NCBI GenBank assembly: GCA_044375555.1 | Contig: JBILML010000014.1 | Coordinates: 4,046 to 68,045, forward strand | Direction: 5' to 3' | DNA length: 64,000 nucleotides | Origin: UBA967 sp044375555 | Lineage (GTDB): Bacteria; Verrucomicrobiota; Verrucomicrobiia; Chthoniobacterales; Terrimicrobiaceae | In this document: piece after piece, positions 7,762 through 16,605 of the stretch | Numbering within the stretch: the stretch's first letter is position 1 | Layout of the letters: every line of letters starts with the position of its first letter | The notes under the pieces: generated by a model | What the model saw: only the letters and a program-made list of their open reading frames with translations | What the model was told of the DNA's origin: nothing | Databases searched by the model: none | Translations under genes and position numbers: made by a program

Positions 7762-9450
7762 ATGCGCCGACGCTGGATTTTTCCATCGGAGACGAATCCC
7801 GGGGCGGTCTCGAAAATCCGCTCCGAGCTGGGCGTGCCACGCTTCATTGCGGACATGCTCGTGCGGCGGGGATTTGGAGATCCCGTCAACGCCGAAGCCC
7901 AGCTCCACCCCCGCCTGCGCTCGCTCTCCGCGCCCGAGGATTTGCCGGAAATGGGTGCCGCGACGGAGAGGATTCTTGCCGCGCTGCGTGCGAAGGAACG
8001 CATCGCGCTTTACGGCGACTACGATGTCGATGGCATCACCTCGCTCGCGATCCTCGCGCGGGTTTTGAAAGCCTATGGCGCCGAGGCTCCATGCTTCCTG
8101 CCCCTGCGTGCGGAAGAAGGCTATGGCCTCAGCGAGGCGGGGGTGGATCGTTGCCTCGAACTCCACAACCCCAGCCTGCTCATCGCGGTGGATTGCGGCA
8201 CGACCTCGGTCAAAGAAATCGCGCGCCTGCGCTCACGCGGCGTTGATGTCGTCGTGCTCGACCACCACGAGCCTGCCGAGGAACGCCCCGATTGCGTGGC
8301 GCTGGTAAATCCCAAGCTCGGCCCGAGATTTCACTACCTCTGCAGTGCCGGCGTGGTCTTCAAACTCGCGCACGCCCTGCTCAAATCCTCGCGCGTGGAG
8401 GGGGTGGACCTCCGCGAATACCTCGACCTTGTCGCGCTGGCGACGATTGCCGACCTCGTGCCGCTGGTGGATGAGAACCGGATTTTTGTGAGCCACGGCC
8501 TGCGGCAAATGGAAAACACCCGCTGGCCCGGCCTCGCCGCGCTGAAGCAGGTCTCGGGCGTGGGAGCGCCGATCCGCGTGGGCGATGTCGGCTTCCGCAT
8601 GGGCCCGCGCATCAATGCCGCCGGGCGGCTCGGACCCGCCTCCGAGGCTTTGGCGCTTTTGCTCGCCGAGGATCTGCGCGAGGCCGACCGCCTCGCCGCG
8701 GGGCTCGATGCACACAACCGCGAACGCCAAGGCGTCGAGCGCCATGTCGTCAAGGAGGCCGAGGAGTGGGTGGACAAAAATTACCAATCCAACAGTGATG
8801 TTTCGATCGTCGCAGGCAGTCGCGATTGGCACATCGGTGTGCTCGGCGTCGTCGCCTCGCGCCTCATGCGCCGCCACCATCGGCCGACTTTTGTTGTGGG
8901 CTTCGATGAAAATGGAGCGGGTAAGGGGAGTGGACGCGGCATCGAGGGATTGTCGCTTGTCGGCCTGCTGCGCGATTGCTCCGAGCATTTGGAAAAATTC
9001 GGCGGTCACGAAATGGCAGCGGGAATTTCCATCCACGAAAAATCCTTCCCCGCCTTTCGCGAGGCTTTCGAGTCCGCCGCACGCGGAGCGGCGACCGAGG
9101 AAATGCTCGTTCCGCGCCTGAACCTCGACTGCGAGGTGCCGCTGCGAGAGATCGATTACGCCTTGATGGAGACGCAGGATTTGCTCGAGCCATTTGGCAA
9201 CTCGAATCCCCAGCCGGTGTTTTATTCCCGCGCCGTCACGCCCGCCGCGGCGCCGCGCGTGATGAAGGAAAAACACCTGCGCGTGGAGTTTTCCGTGGGA
9301 CGCGAGCGGATGACCGCCGTGTTTTTCAACGCTCCCGTCGAGGACCTTCCGCGCCCGCCGTGGGACATCGCCTACACGCTCGAGTGGAACCACTGGAACG
9401 GCCGCTCGGAGCCGCAACTCCGCTTGCTGGAGGTCCGCCACGCCGAATGA
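7762..9450 (+). CDS. recJ: Single-stranded-DNA-specific exonuclease RecJ
   Basis: 562 residues, the family norm. DHH-family motifs appear in order: YGDYDVDGITS, IAVDCGTTS, VLDHHEP, and the DHHA1 part with GSGRGIEGLSL and KFGGHEMAAG. The metal-ligand aspartates and DHH are intact. It degrades single-stranded DNA 5' to 3' in RecFOR recombination and mismatch repair. Its TGA overlaps the ATG of recG (ATGA), linking two recombination enzymes in one transcript. Confidence 0.95.
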   Translation: MRRRWIFPSETNPGAVSKIRSELGVPRFIADMLVRRGFGDPVNAEAQLHPRLRSLSAPEDLPEMGAATERILAALRAKERIALYGDYDVDGITSLAILARVLKAYGAEAPCFLPLRAEEGYGLSEAGVDRCLELHNPSLLIAVDCGTTSVKEIARLRSRGVDVVVLDHHEPAEERPDCVALVNPKLGPRFHYLCSAGVVFKLAHALLKSSRVEGVDLREYLDLVALATIADLVPLVDENRIFVSHGLRQMENTRWPGLAALKQVSGVGAPIRVGDVGFRMGPRINAAGRLGPASEALALLLAEDLREADRLAAGLDAHNRERQGVERHVVKEAEEWVDKNYQSNSDVSIVAGSRDWHIGVLGVVASRLMRRHHRPTFVVGFDENGAGKGSGRGIEGLSLVGLLRDCSEHLEKFGGHEMAAGISIHEKSFPAFREAFESAARGAATEEMLVPRLNLDCEVPLREIDYALMETQDLLEPFGNSNPQPVFYSRAVTPAAAPRVMKEKHLRVEFSVGRERMTAVFFNAPVEDLPRPPWDIAYTLEWNHWNGRSEPQLRLLEVRHAE

Positions 9451-11507
9451 CGCTCCTCCCGCCGGAGACGCCGTTGGACTCCCTCGAGTGGATTCCGCGT
9501 CCGCGCCAGCCCGGGCTGCGCCGCCTTGGGCTCCTCACGCTTGAGGATTTGCTCCGTCACTTTCCTCGCCGTTACGAGGACCGCACCCGGTTTGACCGGT
9601 TTCCCGACCAAGCCTCCGACACGCCGGTGTGCCTGTGTGGCGTGGTGGAAAAAACCAGCTACCGCCGTTTCGGTGGACGCGCGATTTTCGAGGTGCGGCT
9701 CGTGGAAGAAGGCAGCGGGCTGCTCAGTGGGCCGTTGATGTGCCGCTGGTTCAATATGCCTTGGGTAAAAAACATGGTCGGCCAGGGCGACCGGCTCGTG
9801 GTTTTTGGAAAACCTCGCGTGCGCTCGAAGCAAATCGCCATGGAGCATCCGGAGTTCGAGGTCATCGAGGAAGGCACCTCGATCCACTTCGAACGCATCG
9901 TTCCGATCCACGCCGCGGGCGATGGGATTCCCGCGCGGGTGCTGCGGGAGTTCATCCACCGCGCGCTCGAATCCACCGATCTCTCCGCGATTCCGGCGCT
10001 GTGGCGCGGGGAGGGAAAAATTCTGCCCGATGTGTGGCGCGCGGTGCATTTTCCCGAAACCTTCGCTGAGTGCGAAGAGGCGCGGCGGCAACTCGTGCGC
10101 GATGTATTTCTCGGCATCCAGATCGTTCTCTGCTCGCGCCACACGCTGGCGAAAAACTCGGGCGGCGTGTCGCGTCCCGGAACGGGGAGGATTTGGGAGA
10201 AAATCGAAACCGCGCTGCCATTCCAGCTCACGCCCTCGCAGCGCGAGGTGATCGCCGAGATCGCCGCCGACATGGCCTCGCCGCACCGCATGAACCGCCT
10301 CCTGCAGGGCGATGTCGGTTCAGGCAAAACCCTCGTCGCCCTCCGCGCGATGGTCCAGGCCCACGAAAGCGGTTGGCAGGCCGCGCTGATGGCGCCCACC
10401 CAAATCCTCGCCGAGCAGCATTACCTAAACTTCCGCCGCATCCTCGACCCGCTTGGGATTCCTGTGGTTTTGCGAACCTCCGCCCGCAAGGAGGGCTCCT
10501 CTGAGGCCGACCTTTTCAACCCCGCCAAATCCTCGGTGCCGCCGCTCGTCGTTGGCACACACGCCCTCCTTTTCGAGGGAGCGGAATTCGAAAAACTCGG
10601 CCTCGTCGTGATCGATGAGCAGCACAAATTCGGCGTGCTCCAGCGCTCGCGCCTGATCGGAAGGGCCGACGCGCCCGATGTGCTTGTGATGACCGCCACG
10701 CCGATCCCCCGCACGATCACGCAGACCCTCTACGGCGACCTCGATGTTTCCATCATCCGCGAGCGCCCCGCCGGTCGCGGAGCCATCGTCACCGCCCTGC
10801 GCGATGAATCGAAACTCCCGGCGATCATCGAATTCCTGCGCGGCGAGATCGCCGCGGGACGCCAAGCCTACATCGTCTATCCGCTCGTCGAGGAATCCGA
10901 GAAATTGGAACTCAAGGCCGCCACGGCGGAGTTCGAAAAATGGAAAAACCTTCTCGCCCCCGCCACCGTGGGCCTTGTCCATGGGCGGTTGGACGCCGAA
11001 GCGAAGGAGTCCGTGATGCGGGAGTTCCGCGAGGGCAGGACCAGCGTGCTGGTTTCCACCACCGTCATCGAGGTCGGCGTCGATGTTCCGAACGCCACGA
11101 TTATGCTCATCGAGGAAGCCGGGCGGTTCGGCCTCTCGCAAATCCACCAACTGCGCGGCCGCATCGGGCGGGGATCGCAAAAATCGTGGTGTGTTCTTTT
11201 GCAAAACGACGCCACCGGCGCGGCGTTGGAGAAATTGCAGGTCCTTGAAAAAACCAACGATGGCTTCGAGATCGCCGAAGCCGACCTGCGACTCCGCGGC
11301 CCCGGTGACATCCTTGGCACCGCGCAAACCGGCCTGCCGCCGCTTGGTTTGGGCGACCTCGTGCGCGACGCCGACATCATGACCGAGGCTCGCCTCGCCG
11401 CGCGCGAAATCCTCGCCGACGATCCCGAGCTGAAAAAACCCGAGAACGCCCGCCTCCGCGCGCATGTCGAGCGCCACGCGGTCGCGCAAGAATTGGCGGA
11501 AGGCTGA
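9447..11507 (+). CDS. recG: ATP-dependent DNA helicase RecG
   Basis: 686 residues from the ATG that overlaps the recJ stop; the frame is open further upstream inside recJ but that part is antisense-like noise. The N-terminal wedge/OB domain (VCLCGVVEKTSYRRFGGRAIF) is followed by helicase motifs: Walker A GDVGSGKT, DEQH box VIDEQHKFGV, TATPIPRT, and the C-terminal QIHQLRGRIGRG. It reverses stalled replication forks and processes branched DNA. Its last ~14 codons are duplicated 4.8 kb downstream at 16306, marking the edge of an accessory island. Confidence 0.95.
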   Translation: MTLLPPETPLDSLEWIPRPRQPGLRRLGLLTLEDLLRHFPRRYEDRTRFDRFPDQASDTPVCLCGVVEKTSYRRFGGRAIFEVRLVEEGSGLLSGPLMCRWFNMPWVKNMVGQGDRLVVFGKPRVRSKQIAMEHPEFEVIEEGTSIHFERIVPIHAAGDGIPARVLREFIHRALESTDLSAIPALWRGEGKILPDVWRAVHFPETFAECEEARRQLVRDVFLGIQIVLCSRHTLAKNSGGVSRPGTGRIWEKIETALPFQLTPSQREVIAEIAADMASPHRMNRLLQGDVGSGKTLVALRAMVQAHESGWQAALMAPTQILAEQHYLNFRRILDPLGIPVVLRTSARKEGSSEADLFNPAKSSVPPLVVGTHALLFEGAEFEKLGLVVIDEQHKFGVLQRSRLIGRADAPDVLVMTATPIPRTITQTLYGDLDVSIIRERPAGRGAIVTALRDESKLPAIIEFLRGEIAAGRQAYIVYPLVEESEKLELKAATAEFEKWKNLLAPATVGLVHGRLDAEAKESVMREFREGRTSVLVSTTVIEVGVDVPNATIMLIEEAGRFGLSQIHQLRGRIGRGSQKSWCVLLQNDATGAALEKLQVLEKTNDGFEIAEADLRLRGPGDILGTAQTGLPPLGLGDLVRDADIMTEARLAAREILADDPELKKPENARLRAHVERHAVAQELAEG

Positions 11508-11768
11508 GATAAGTCTGAGCGAGACTCCGTGCTTTGACGCCCTCGTGAGGAACGGGCTATATCCACGGACCTGACGGAGCAGGTTCCTCCAGGAGGGACG
11601 ACCGCCGTGTCGTCCGTGGCATTCGCCTCTCCGAGAGCCCTCTGCCCCGTAGCGGAAGCCGGAACGGCTTTCGACGACAGGGGATGCCATTGCCGCCCCT
11701 CGCCTCGAAATTTTTTCAAAATTCCGCTACGCGCCCTCCAAAAAAATGATTTTGCCGTCCATGATTTT
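11467..11768. repeat. Left copy of the ~300-bp direct repeat containing the recG 3' end
   Basis: This 302-base block starts inside recG (TCGAGCGCCACGC) and runs to ATGATTTT. It matches 16306-16605 base for base with about one difference in ten. It contains the arms CCACGGAC ... GTCCGTGG (inverted repeat, 11572-11620), the palindromic GGAAGCCGGAACGGCTTTC at ~11654, and AATTTTTTCAAAATT. The two copies bracket two ATPase genes and a toxin-antitoxin pair, as expected of a target-site or recombination duplication. Confidence 0.85.
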
Positions 11769-12255
11769 GCCAACCCTCCTGTGACGCCAATGAGCCAATG
11801 TCCTCAACGCCATTTTGGAGGGCGGCGCTCCGTCGACGCCGTTTCGCCATCCGCATTTGCCTCTCACAGAGCCACGGGGAACACGGAGGAGTTTCAGAAT
11901 TTCAGATTTTCCGCGTGTCAGCATTTTCCGCTAAGAGTTTCCCCTCCGCGCGTTGCCTCCTTACTGCGCTACGCTCCGGTTGCCCAACCTGGGCTATACA
12001 TTTGTCTTTCCCTTTGGACATGCGCTATCGCGCGGGTGTTTCATGTCGCCCTTCGGGCTGCCTTGCGGCAGGCTAGCCAGCCAGCGCCCGCTGGCATGTG
12101 TTCGCGTGAACCCTCCGCCCACCCTCCTGTTCATCCTGCCATCCTGTGTCAAAAATCCGCTCTGTCCACATCGCGGGCTTTTTCGTGGCGTCCCTCACAT
12201 TATTCAAAGAAATAATTGACATCGCGACACGAATAACTTTGATTCTCTTGATTCC
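11769..12255. other. Gene-free repeat-rich stretch
   Basis: No credible gene. It holds a copy of the imperfect palindrome TTGGAGGGCGGCGCTCC/CGTCGACGCC (11812-11840) and a CTCTCACAGAGCCACGGGG-type repeat near 11862. A TTGACA at 12216-12221, 35 bases before the ATPase start, is the only promoter-like element I see, and its -10 is weak. Confidence 0.5.
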
Positions 12256-13572
12256 ATGAAACGAAATCTTTACGAGGAATTGGGCATTTGGAAAAGCTCA
12301 GAGCGTCGCAAGCCACTCATTTTGAGAGGGGCTCGCCAGACGGGCAAGACCCATCTTCTCAAGGAATTTGGCGAAAAGGAATACGATGGCGTGGCGTATT
12401 TTAATTTCGAGGAAGATCCCCGCTTGAAGGATTTTTTTACCGGTCGTCTCGAACCCTTGGCTCTGATCGAGGCGTTGGGACTTTATCGTAAGGAGGCGAT
12501 CAGACCGGGCAGGGATTTGATCATTTTTGATGAAATCCAGGCCTGCAACGAGGCGCTGAACTCGCTGAAGTATTTTCAGGAGCAGGCGAACGAATTTCAC
12601 ATCGCGGCGGCGGGCTCCCTGCTCGGGGTCAAGCTCTCCCAGCCCATGTCCTTTCCGGTCGGGAAGGTGAATTTTTTGGACCTGCGGCCCATGTCGTTTC
12701 CCGAGTTTTTGGACGCCATGGGCGAGTCGAGCTATCGGGGCTTGATCGATGCCAAATCCGACGCCGAGCCATTTCTGGAGCCCTTTCACGAGGATTTGGT
12801 GGCTCTCTTGAAGCAGTATTATTTTGTGGGCGGCATGCCCGAGGCGTTGGAGTGCTTCGCCAGAAAACGCGATTTTTCCGAAGTGCGGGTGATCCAGAAG
12901 GAAATCCTCGACGCCTATGTGCTCGATTTTGCGAAGCACGCCCCCACTCACGACATCCCCAAGCTCATGCAGGTGTGGGATTCCATTCCGGCGCAACTGG
13001 CTCGCGAAAATCGGAAATTCCAATTCACCGCACTCAAAAAAACCGCCCGCGCCCGGGATTATGACCACGCCATTCAGTGGCTCGAAAATGCCGGGCTGAT
13101 TTTGCGATGTTTTCTGGTGAACAAGCCCGGCCTGCCCCTCTCGGCTTACGCGGATCGGAGCGCCTTCAAGGTATACGCCCTCGATATCGGGCTGCTCGGA
13201 GCGATGGCCGGCCTCACGCCCGACATTCTTGTGCGGGGGCACGATGTCTTTCAGGAGTTCAAAGGAGCCTTCATCGAAAATTATGTCGCCCAGACATTAA
13301 CCTCCCTTGGAAGCGGCGGGCTGCACTATTGGAAAAACGAGGCCGGCACGGCCGAGGTCGATTTCCTTTGGCAATCCCCCCGCGGCCATATCCTGCCTCT
13401 GGAGGCTAAAGCAGGCATCAATACTAAAAGCAAAAGCCTGCGGATTTATGAGGAAAAATTCCAACCCGATCCTCTGCTCCGCACCACGCTGCTCAACCTC
13501 CGCAAGGACGGCAAAATTCTCAACATCCCACTCTACGCCCTCACCGCCATCAGTAACCTACCCTCGTCATAG
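12256..13572 (+). CDS. AAA ATPase with DUF4143 and PD-(D/E)xK-like C-terminus
   Basis: 438 residues. Walker A is GARQTGKTHLL and Walker B is LIIFDEIQ. FVGGMPEAL in mid-protein is characteristic of the AAA_14/DUF4143 family. The C-terminal AEVDFLWQ ... LPLEAKAG has the Asp ... Glu-x-Lys spacing of a restriction-like nuclease fold. Proteins of this family are common in accessory DNA and their role is poorly defined. It is the first module in the repeat-bounded island, and a second, diverged member (14839-16215) sits at the other end on the opposite strand. Confidence 0.82.
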   Translation: MKRNLYEELGIWKSSERRKPLILRGARQTGKTHLLKEFGEKEYDGVAYFNFEEDPRLKDFFTGRLEPLALIEALGLYRKEAIRPGRDLIIFDEIQACNEALNSLKYFQEQANEFHIAAAGSLLGVKLSQPMSFPVGKVNFLDLRPMSFPEFLDAMGESSYRGLIDAKSDAEPFLEPFHEDLVALLKQYYFVGGMPEALECFARKRDFSEVRVIQKEILDAYVLDFAKHAPTHDIPKLMQVWDSIPAQLARENRKFQFTALKKTARARDYDHAIQWLENAGLILRCFLVNKPGLPLSAYADRSAFKVYALDIGLLGAMAGLTPDILVRGHDVFQEFKGAFIENYVAQTLTSLGSGGLHYWKNEAGTAEVDFLWQSPRGHILPLEAKAGINTKSKSLRIYEEKFQPDPLLRTTLLNLRKDGKILNIPLYALTAISNLPSS

Positions 13573-13635
13573 CAAAACCACACTCAGGCACCCCGCTTCA
13601 GCGATAACAGCCCCCACAAGCGCCGAAGTCCCCAG

Positions 13636-13762
13636 CGCCATTTGGAGGGCGACGCTCCTTCGGCGCCGTTTCCTGAAATCCCCCTCCGCGCTCCCCGTAG
13701 CGGAAGCCGGAACGGCTTTCGACGACAGTTGACGCCTCCCCGCCCAACGCCCCGAAATGTCT
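13636..13762. repeat. Composite palindromic repeat between island modules
   Basis: In order: TTTGGAGGGCGACGCTCC...CGGCGCC, then the inverted unit GCGGAAGCCGGAACGGCTTTC, then TCTTCGAAATTCCGCCACGCG. The same ordered set, diverged, occurs at 14370-14600, and its parts occur at 11645-11840 and 16489-16575. It separates the first ATPase from the toxin-antitoxin pair. Confidence 0.7.
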
Positions 13763-13825
13763 TCGAAATTCCGCCACGCGCATAAATGTTTGCTCTTGGG
13801 AAGCATTCATTTTAACAGTAGCAAT

Positions 13826-14044
13826 ATGTCAGCGACCATTGAAGACTTGAAACAACTCCCTGTTTCCGAGAAAATCCAACTCGTTGAGGATCTGTGGGAT
13901 TCCATTGCTGCTGAAACATCCCCGATTGGCCTTTCCCCGCAGCACATCGCCGAACTGGACTACCGCCTGGATGCGCTGGAAAAAAATCCCAGCCACGGAA
14001 CACCGTGGAGCACTGTTCGCGAAAAAATCCTGGCCTCCCTGTGA
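13826..14044 (+). CDS. Addiction-module antitoxin (PF09720-type)
   Basis: 72 residues: MSATIEDLKQLPVSEKIQLV then EDLWDSIA, the hallmark helices of the short 'putative addiction module component' antitoxins that pair with ParE/RelE toxins. An in-frame ATG at 13757 would add 23 residues from within repeat DNA, so 13826 is preferred. Its TGA overlaps the GTG start of the toxin (GTGA), a typical coupled pair. It should neutralise the adjacent toxin and autoregulate the operon. Confidence 0.85.
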   Translation: MSATIEDLKQLPVSEKIQLVEDLWDSIAAETSPIGLSPQHIAELDYRLDALEKNPSHGTPWSTVREKILASL

Positions 14045-14364
14045 GTTTGCCAGTCATTTTCCGGGAGGAAGCCGAAGCCGATATGGCCGAGGCAGCTCTT
14101 TGGTATGAACGGCGTTTTCTCGGGTTGGGAGCCGAGTTTGTGCGAAGTGTGGATGCCTGTCTTGCTTTGATTTCCCGCCAACCCACGCTTTTTCCCGTTA
14201 TTCACCGCGAGGCCCGCATGGCCCTTCCTCGCCGTTTTCCTTATTTGATCATCTATCGCGTCTTCCCGGATTTTATCTCGATCGTTGCCGTCATTCACGG
14301 CAAGCGCCACCCACGCCGTTGGAAATCCCGCTTGGAAGAAGACGAAACTTTCCCAGCCGAATAG
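14041..14364 (+). CDS. ParE/RelE-superfamily toxin
   Basis: 107 residues from the GTG overlapping the antitoxin stop. The sequence FREEAEADMAEAALWYE, then FVRSVDACLALI and FPYLIIYRV, follows the ParE/RelE fold order (helix hairpin, then beta sheet). The final strand VAVIHGKRHPRRW matches the conserved C-terminal His/Arg region of this group. It would inhibit gyrase or translation; the sequence does not say which. It lies inside the island between two repeat clusters. Confidence 0.85.
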   Translation: MSLPVIFREEAEADMAEAALWYERRFLGLGAEFVRSVDACLALISRQPTLFPVIHREARMALPRRFPYLIIYRVFPDFISIVAVIHGKRHPRRWKSRLEEDETFPAE

Positions 14365-14838
14365 GTTCCCAAGCGCCATTTTGGAGGGCGACGCTCCGTC
14401 GGCGCCTTCTTGCTTCCCGCATTTTCCCTCTCACAGAGCCACGGGGAACACAGAGGAGTTTCAGATTTTCCACGCCGCGCCGCATACTCGTAGCGGAAGC
14501 CGGAGCGGCTTTCGACCACAGTGGATGCCACCCCGCCACCGCCCTCGAATTTTTTTCAAAATTCCGCCACACGCCCTCCTAAAAAATGATTTTGCCAACC
14601 CTCCCGTGACGCCCCGGCGCCGAAGTCCCCACGCGACCTTTGGAGGGCGACGCTCCGTCGGCGCCGTTGGCTGAGAACCCCTCCGTGTCTTGGGGCCTTC
14701 GTGAGAGGAAATCTCTTCGCACCGCATGCCGCAGTCCCAAAACCCAAAAGCAACCGGCCGTTGGAAAAAATATGTGAATATGTGGGACTGACCCTCAGCC
14801 GCCCCACTAAGCAAACCTCCAATATATTTGAAGTCAGT
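14365..14838. repeat. Repeat-rich spacer downstream of the toxin-antitoxin pair
   Basis: No gene supported. It contains two TTGGAGGGCGACGCTCCGTC palindromes (14381 and 14638), a CTCTCACAGAGCCACGGGG repeat (14429), the GCGGAAGCCGGAGCGGCTTTC inverted unit (14494), an AATTTTTTTCAAAATT element and a GATTTTGCCAACCCTCC stretch shared with the left island border. Short frames here are repeat translations. Confidence 0.7.
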
Positions 14839-16215
14839 TTATTGCAAACAATTGATAAGTGATGGAATGCGCCATGCGAGATAGTGTGGAATGTTGACGA
14901 GTTGGTATTCCACGGGATCGCCGAGCGTGGTTTTGATCTCCATTTTCTGCAGACTCGGGGGATTTCGATCCACGCGCACGGCGAGCGGCAAGGATTTGTC
15001 GTGCATGAATTGATGCAGGCTCTTCATGGCTCCGGCTGCGCCGCTTTTGGTTTCCACGGGCACGATCAGGCCTTGGCATTCCACCACGAGGTCGATCTCG
15101 CCGACTCGGCCGTTTTCCCGCCTCCAGTGGAAGAGATGCCCTTGTCGCGTGGGTTCGCCCATGGCGGCACGGAGTTGTTGGGCGACGCCTTGCTCGGCCA
15201 GTCCGCCACGCAGCGCAGGCACCACATCCGTCCAGCGCGGAAAGGAATTTCCAGCTGGCGTGTTCCAGAGCGCGTGGGCCAATCCGACATCCAATAGAGC
15301 CAGTTTTCGCAGACGGTCATTGATTTTCCCGGCCAGCGGCACGCCGTTGCACTCCGCGTGCGGAATCGAATCGCAGAGTTGGGCCATGCACAACAAATCG
15401 AGCGCGTGCTTGGCTTGCTGATGTTTCACTCCGGCATCCACAAGGCTGTAGACAAATTTATTCCCCAATTGATCGACAACACCGCGCAGGACATCGTCCA
15501 AGATCCGTGGATCCATGCGGCCGGAGTATTTGGCAAAGTCGTTTCGGTAAGTCTGGATGAGATCGCGTTGCAGACGCCGACACTCGCTGGCCTGCGCGCC
15601 TGCGGCATCCGCCGCTACCACCTCGGGCATTCCACCGGTCATCAGATAACGGTCGTAAAATCCCATCGCCATCGCATGCGCGGCATCGCCTAGCGGAAGG
15701 CCGGGCGTCCATTCCATCAAGCGCTGCAGGAGCCTTTCTTGACGATGGGCTTCGAGAAACTCCGGAAACGTCATCGGCTCCACGAAAGCGAAGGAAACCC
15801 TGCCCACCGGCATGCTGTATTCAAAATCCCGAAGCGCGAATTCCAACAACGACCCCGCCGCGATCACCGGCAACTCCGGCATCTCCTCGGCAAACCACCG
15901 CAGCTTCGCCAACACCTCCGGCGCCGTTTGGAGCTCATCCAAAAACAAAATCAACCCCTCGGTCGGAGCCTCCACGCCAGTTCGAAGGGCGAGATCATCG
16001 AGCCATCGCCGGGGACCGCTTCCCTCTTCTCGAAAAATCCGCGCATACTCCGGGTTCCGATCAAAGTTCACCTCCAAAAGCACCCGCCCACTCGCGCGAG
16101 CCAACTCCCTTACCAACCATGTCTTCCCCACCTGTCGCGCACCCCTCACGATCAAAGGCTTCCGCCGCTCGGATGTAAGCCAAGATACAAGAAAATCAGA
16201 AAAGATGCGTTTCAT
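14839..16215 (-). CDS. AAA ATPase with DUF4143 (second copy, diverged)
   Basis: 458 residues from MKRIFSDFLVSWLTSERRK, chosen because it matches the N-terminus of the family and of the other copy. Walker A is GARQVGKTW, Walker B LILFLDELQ, the mid-protein motif MTGGMPEVV, and a C-terminal GEIDLVVE ... VPVETKSG nuclease-like motif. It is only a distant relative of the 12256-13572 protein, so the two are separate acquisitions or an old duplication. A perfect 16-base palindrome lies 19 bases upstream of the start. Confidence 0.82.
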   Translation of the reverse strand: MKRIFSDFLVSWLTSERRKPLIVRGARQVGKTWLVRELARASGRVLLEVNFDRNPEYARIFREEGSGPRRWLDDLALRTGVEAPTEGLILFLDELQTAPEVLAKLRWFAEEMPELPVIAAGSLLEFALRDFEYSMPVGRVSFAFVEPMTFPEFLEAHRQERLLQRLMEWTPGLPLGDAAHAMAMGFYDRYLMTGGMPEVVAADAAGAQASECRRLQRDLIQTYRNDFAKYSGRMDPRILDDVLRGVVDQLGNKFVYSLVDAGVKHQQAKHALDLLCMAQLCDSIPHAECNGVPLAGKINDRLRKLALLDVGLAHALWNTPAGNSFPRWTDVVPALRGGLAEQGVAQQLRAAMGEPTRQGHLFHWRRENGRVGEIDLVVECQGLIVPVETKSGAAGAMKSLHQFMHDKSLPLAVRVDRNPPSLQKMEIKTTLGDPVEYQLVNIPHYLAWRIPSLINCLQ

Positions 16216-16233
16216 TTTAATGTATTTTACACA

Positions 16234-16249
16234 AAACAACGCGTTGTTT
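16234..16249. promoter_or_regulatory. Perfect 16-bp palindrome upstream of the second ATPase gene
   Basis: AAACAACGCGTTGTTT reads identically on both strands and sits 19 bases before the ATG on the minus strand. The position and symmetry fit a dimeric repressor operator. This is inferred; no regulator is identified. Confidence 0.4.
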
Positions 16250-16305
16250 CAATTGGAAACAAAATGTTCCCCAAGCCTGCATGGTCGAGATGACCATGCT
16301 CCCCC

Positions 16306-16605
16306 TCGAACGCCACGCCGTCGCACAGGAATTGGCGGAAGGCTGAGAGAAGTCTGAGCGAGACTCCGTGCGTTGGCGCCTTCGTGAGGAACGGGCTATA
16401 TCCACGGACCTGACGGAGCAGGTCCCTCCAGGAGGGACGACCGCCGTGTCGTCCGTGGCATTCGCCTCTTCGAGAGCCCTCTGCCCCGTAGCGGAAGCCG
16501 GAACGGCTTTCGACGACAGGGGATGCCAACCCGCCAAACGTCTCGAAATTTTTTCAAAATTCCGCTACACGCCCCGAGTAGAATGGTTTTGCCGTCTATG
16601 ATTTT
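16306..16605. repeat. Right copy of the ~300-bp direct repeat (recG 3'-end relic)
   Basis: It begins TCGAACGCCACGCCG, a copy of the last ~14 recG codons including its stop, and ends in ATGATTTT overlapping the 3' end of prmA. It is about 90% identical to 11467-11768. The recG fragment has no start and is a relic. The arrangement implies an ancestral order recG - repeat - prmA with the island inserted between. Confidence 0.85.

Noticed and set aside
8976..9446. N-terminal extension of recG by ~157 codons
   Set aside because: It lies wholly inside recJ in another frame; the ATG at 9447 gives the canonical RecG start and an ATGA overlap.
14041..14364. Upstream ATG at 14005 as the toxin start
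   Set aside because: It would overlap 13 codons of the antitoxin; the GTG at 14041 gives a standard GTGA overlap and the family N-terminus.
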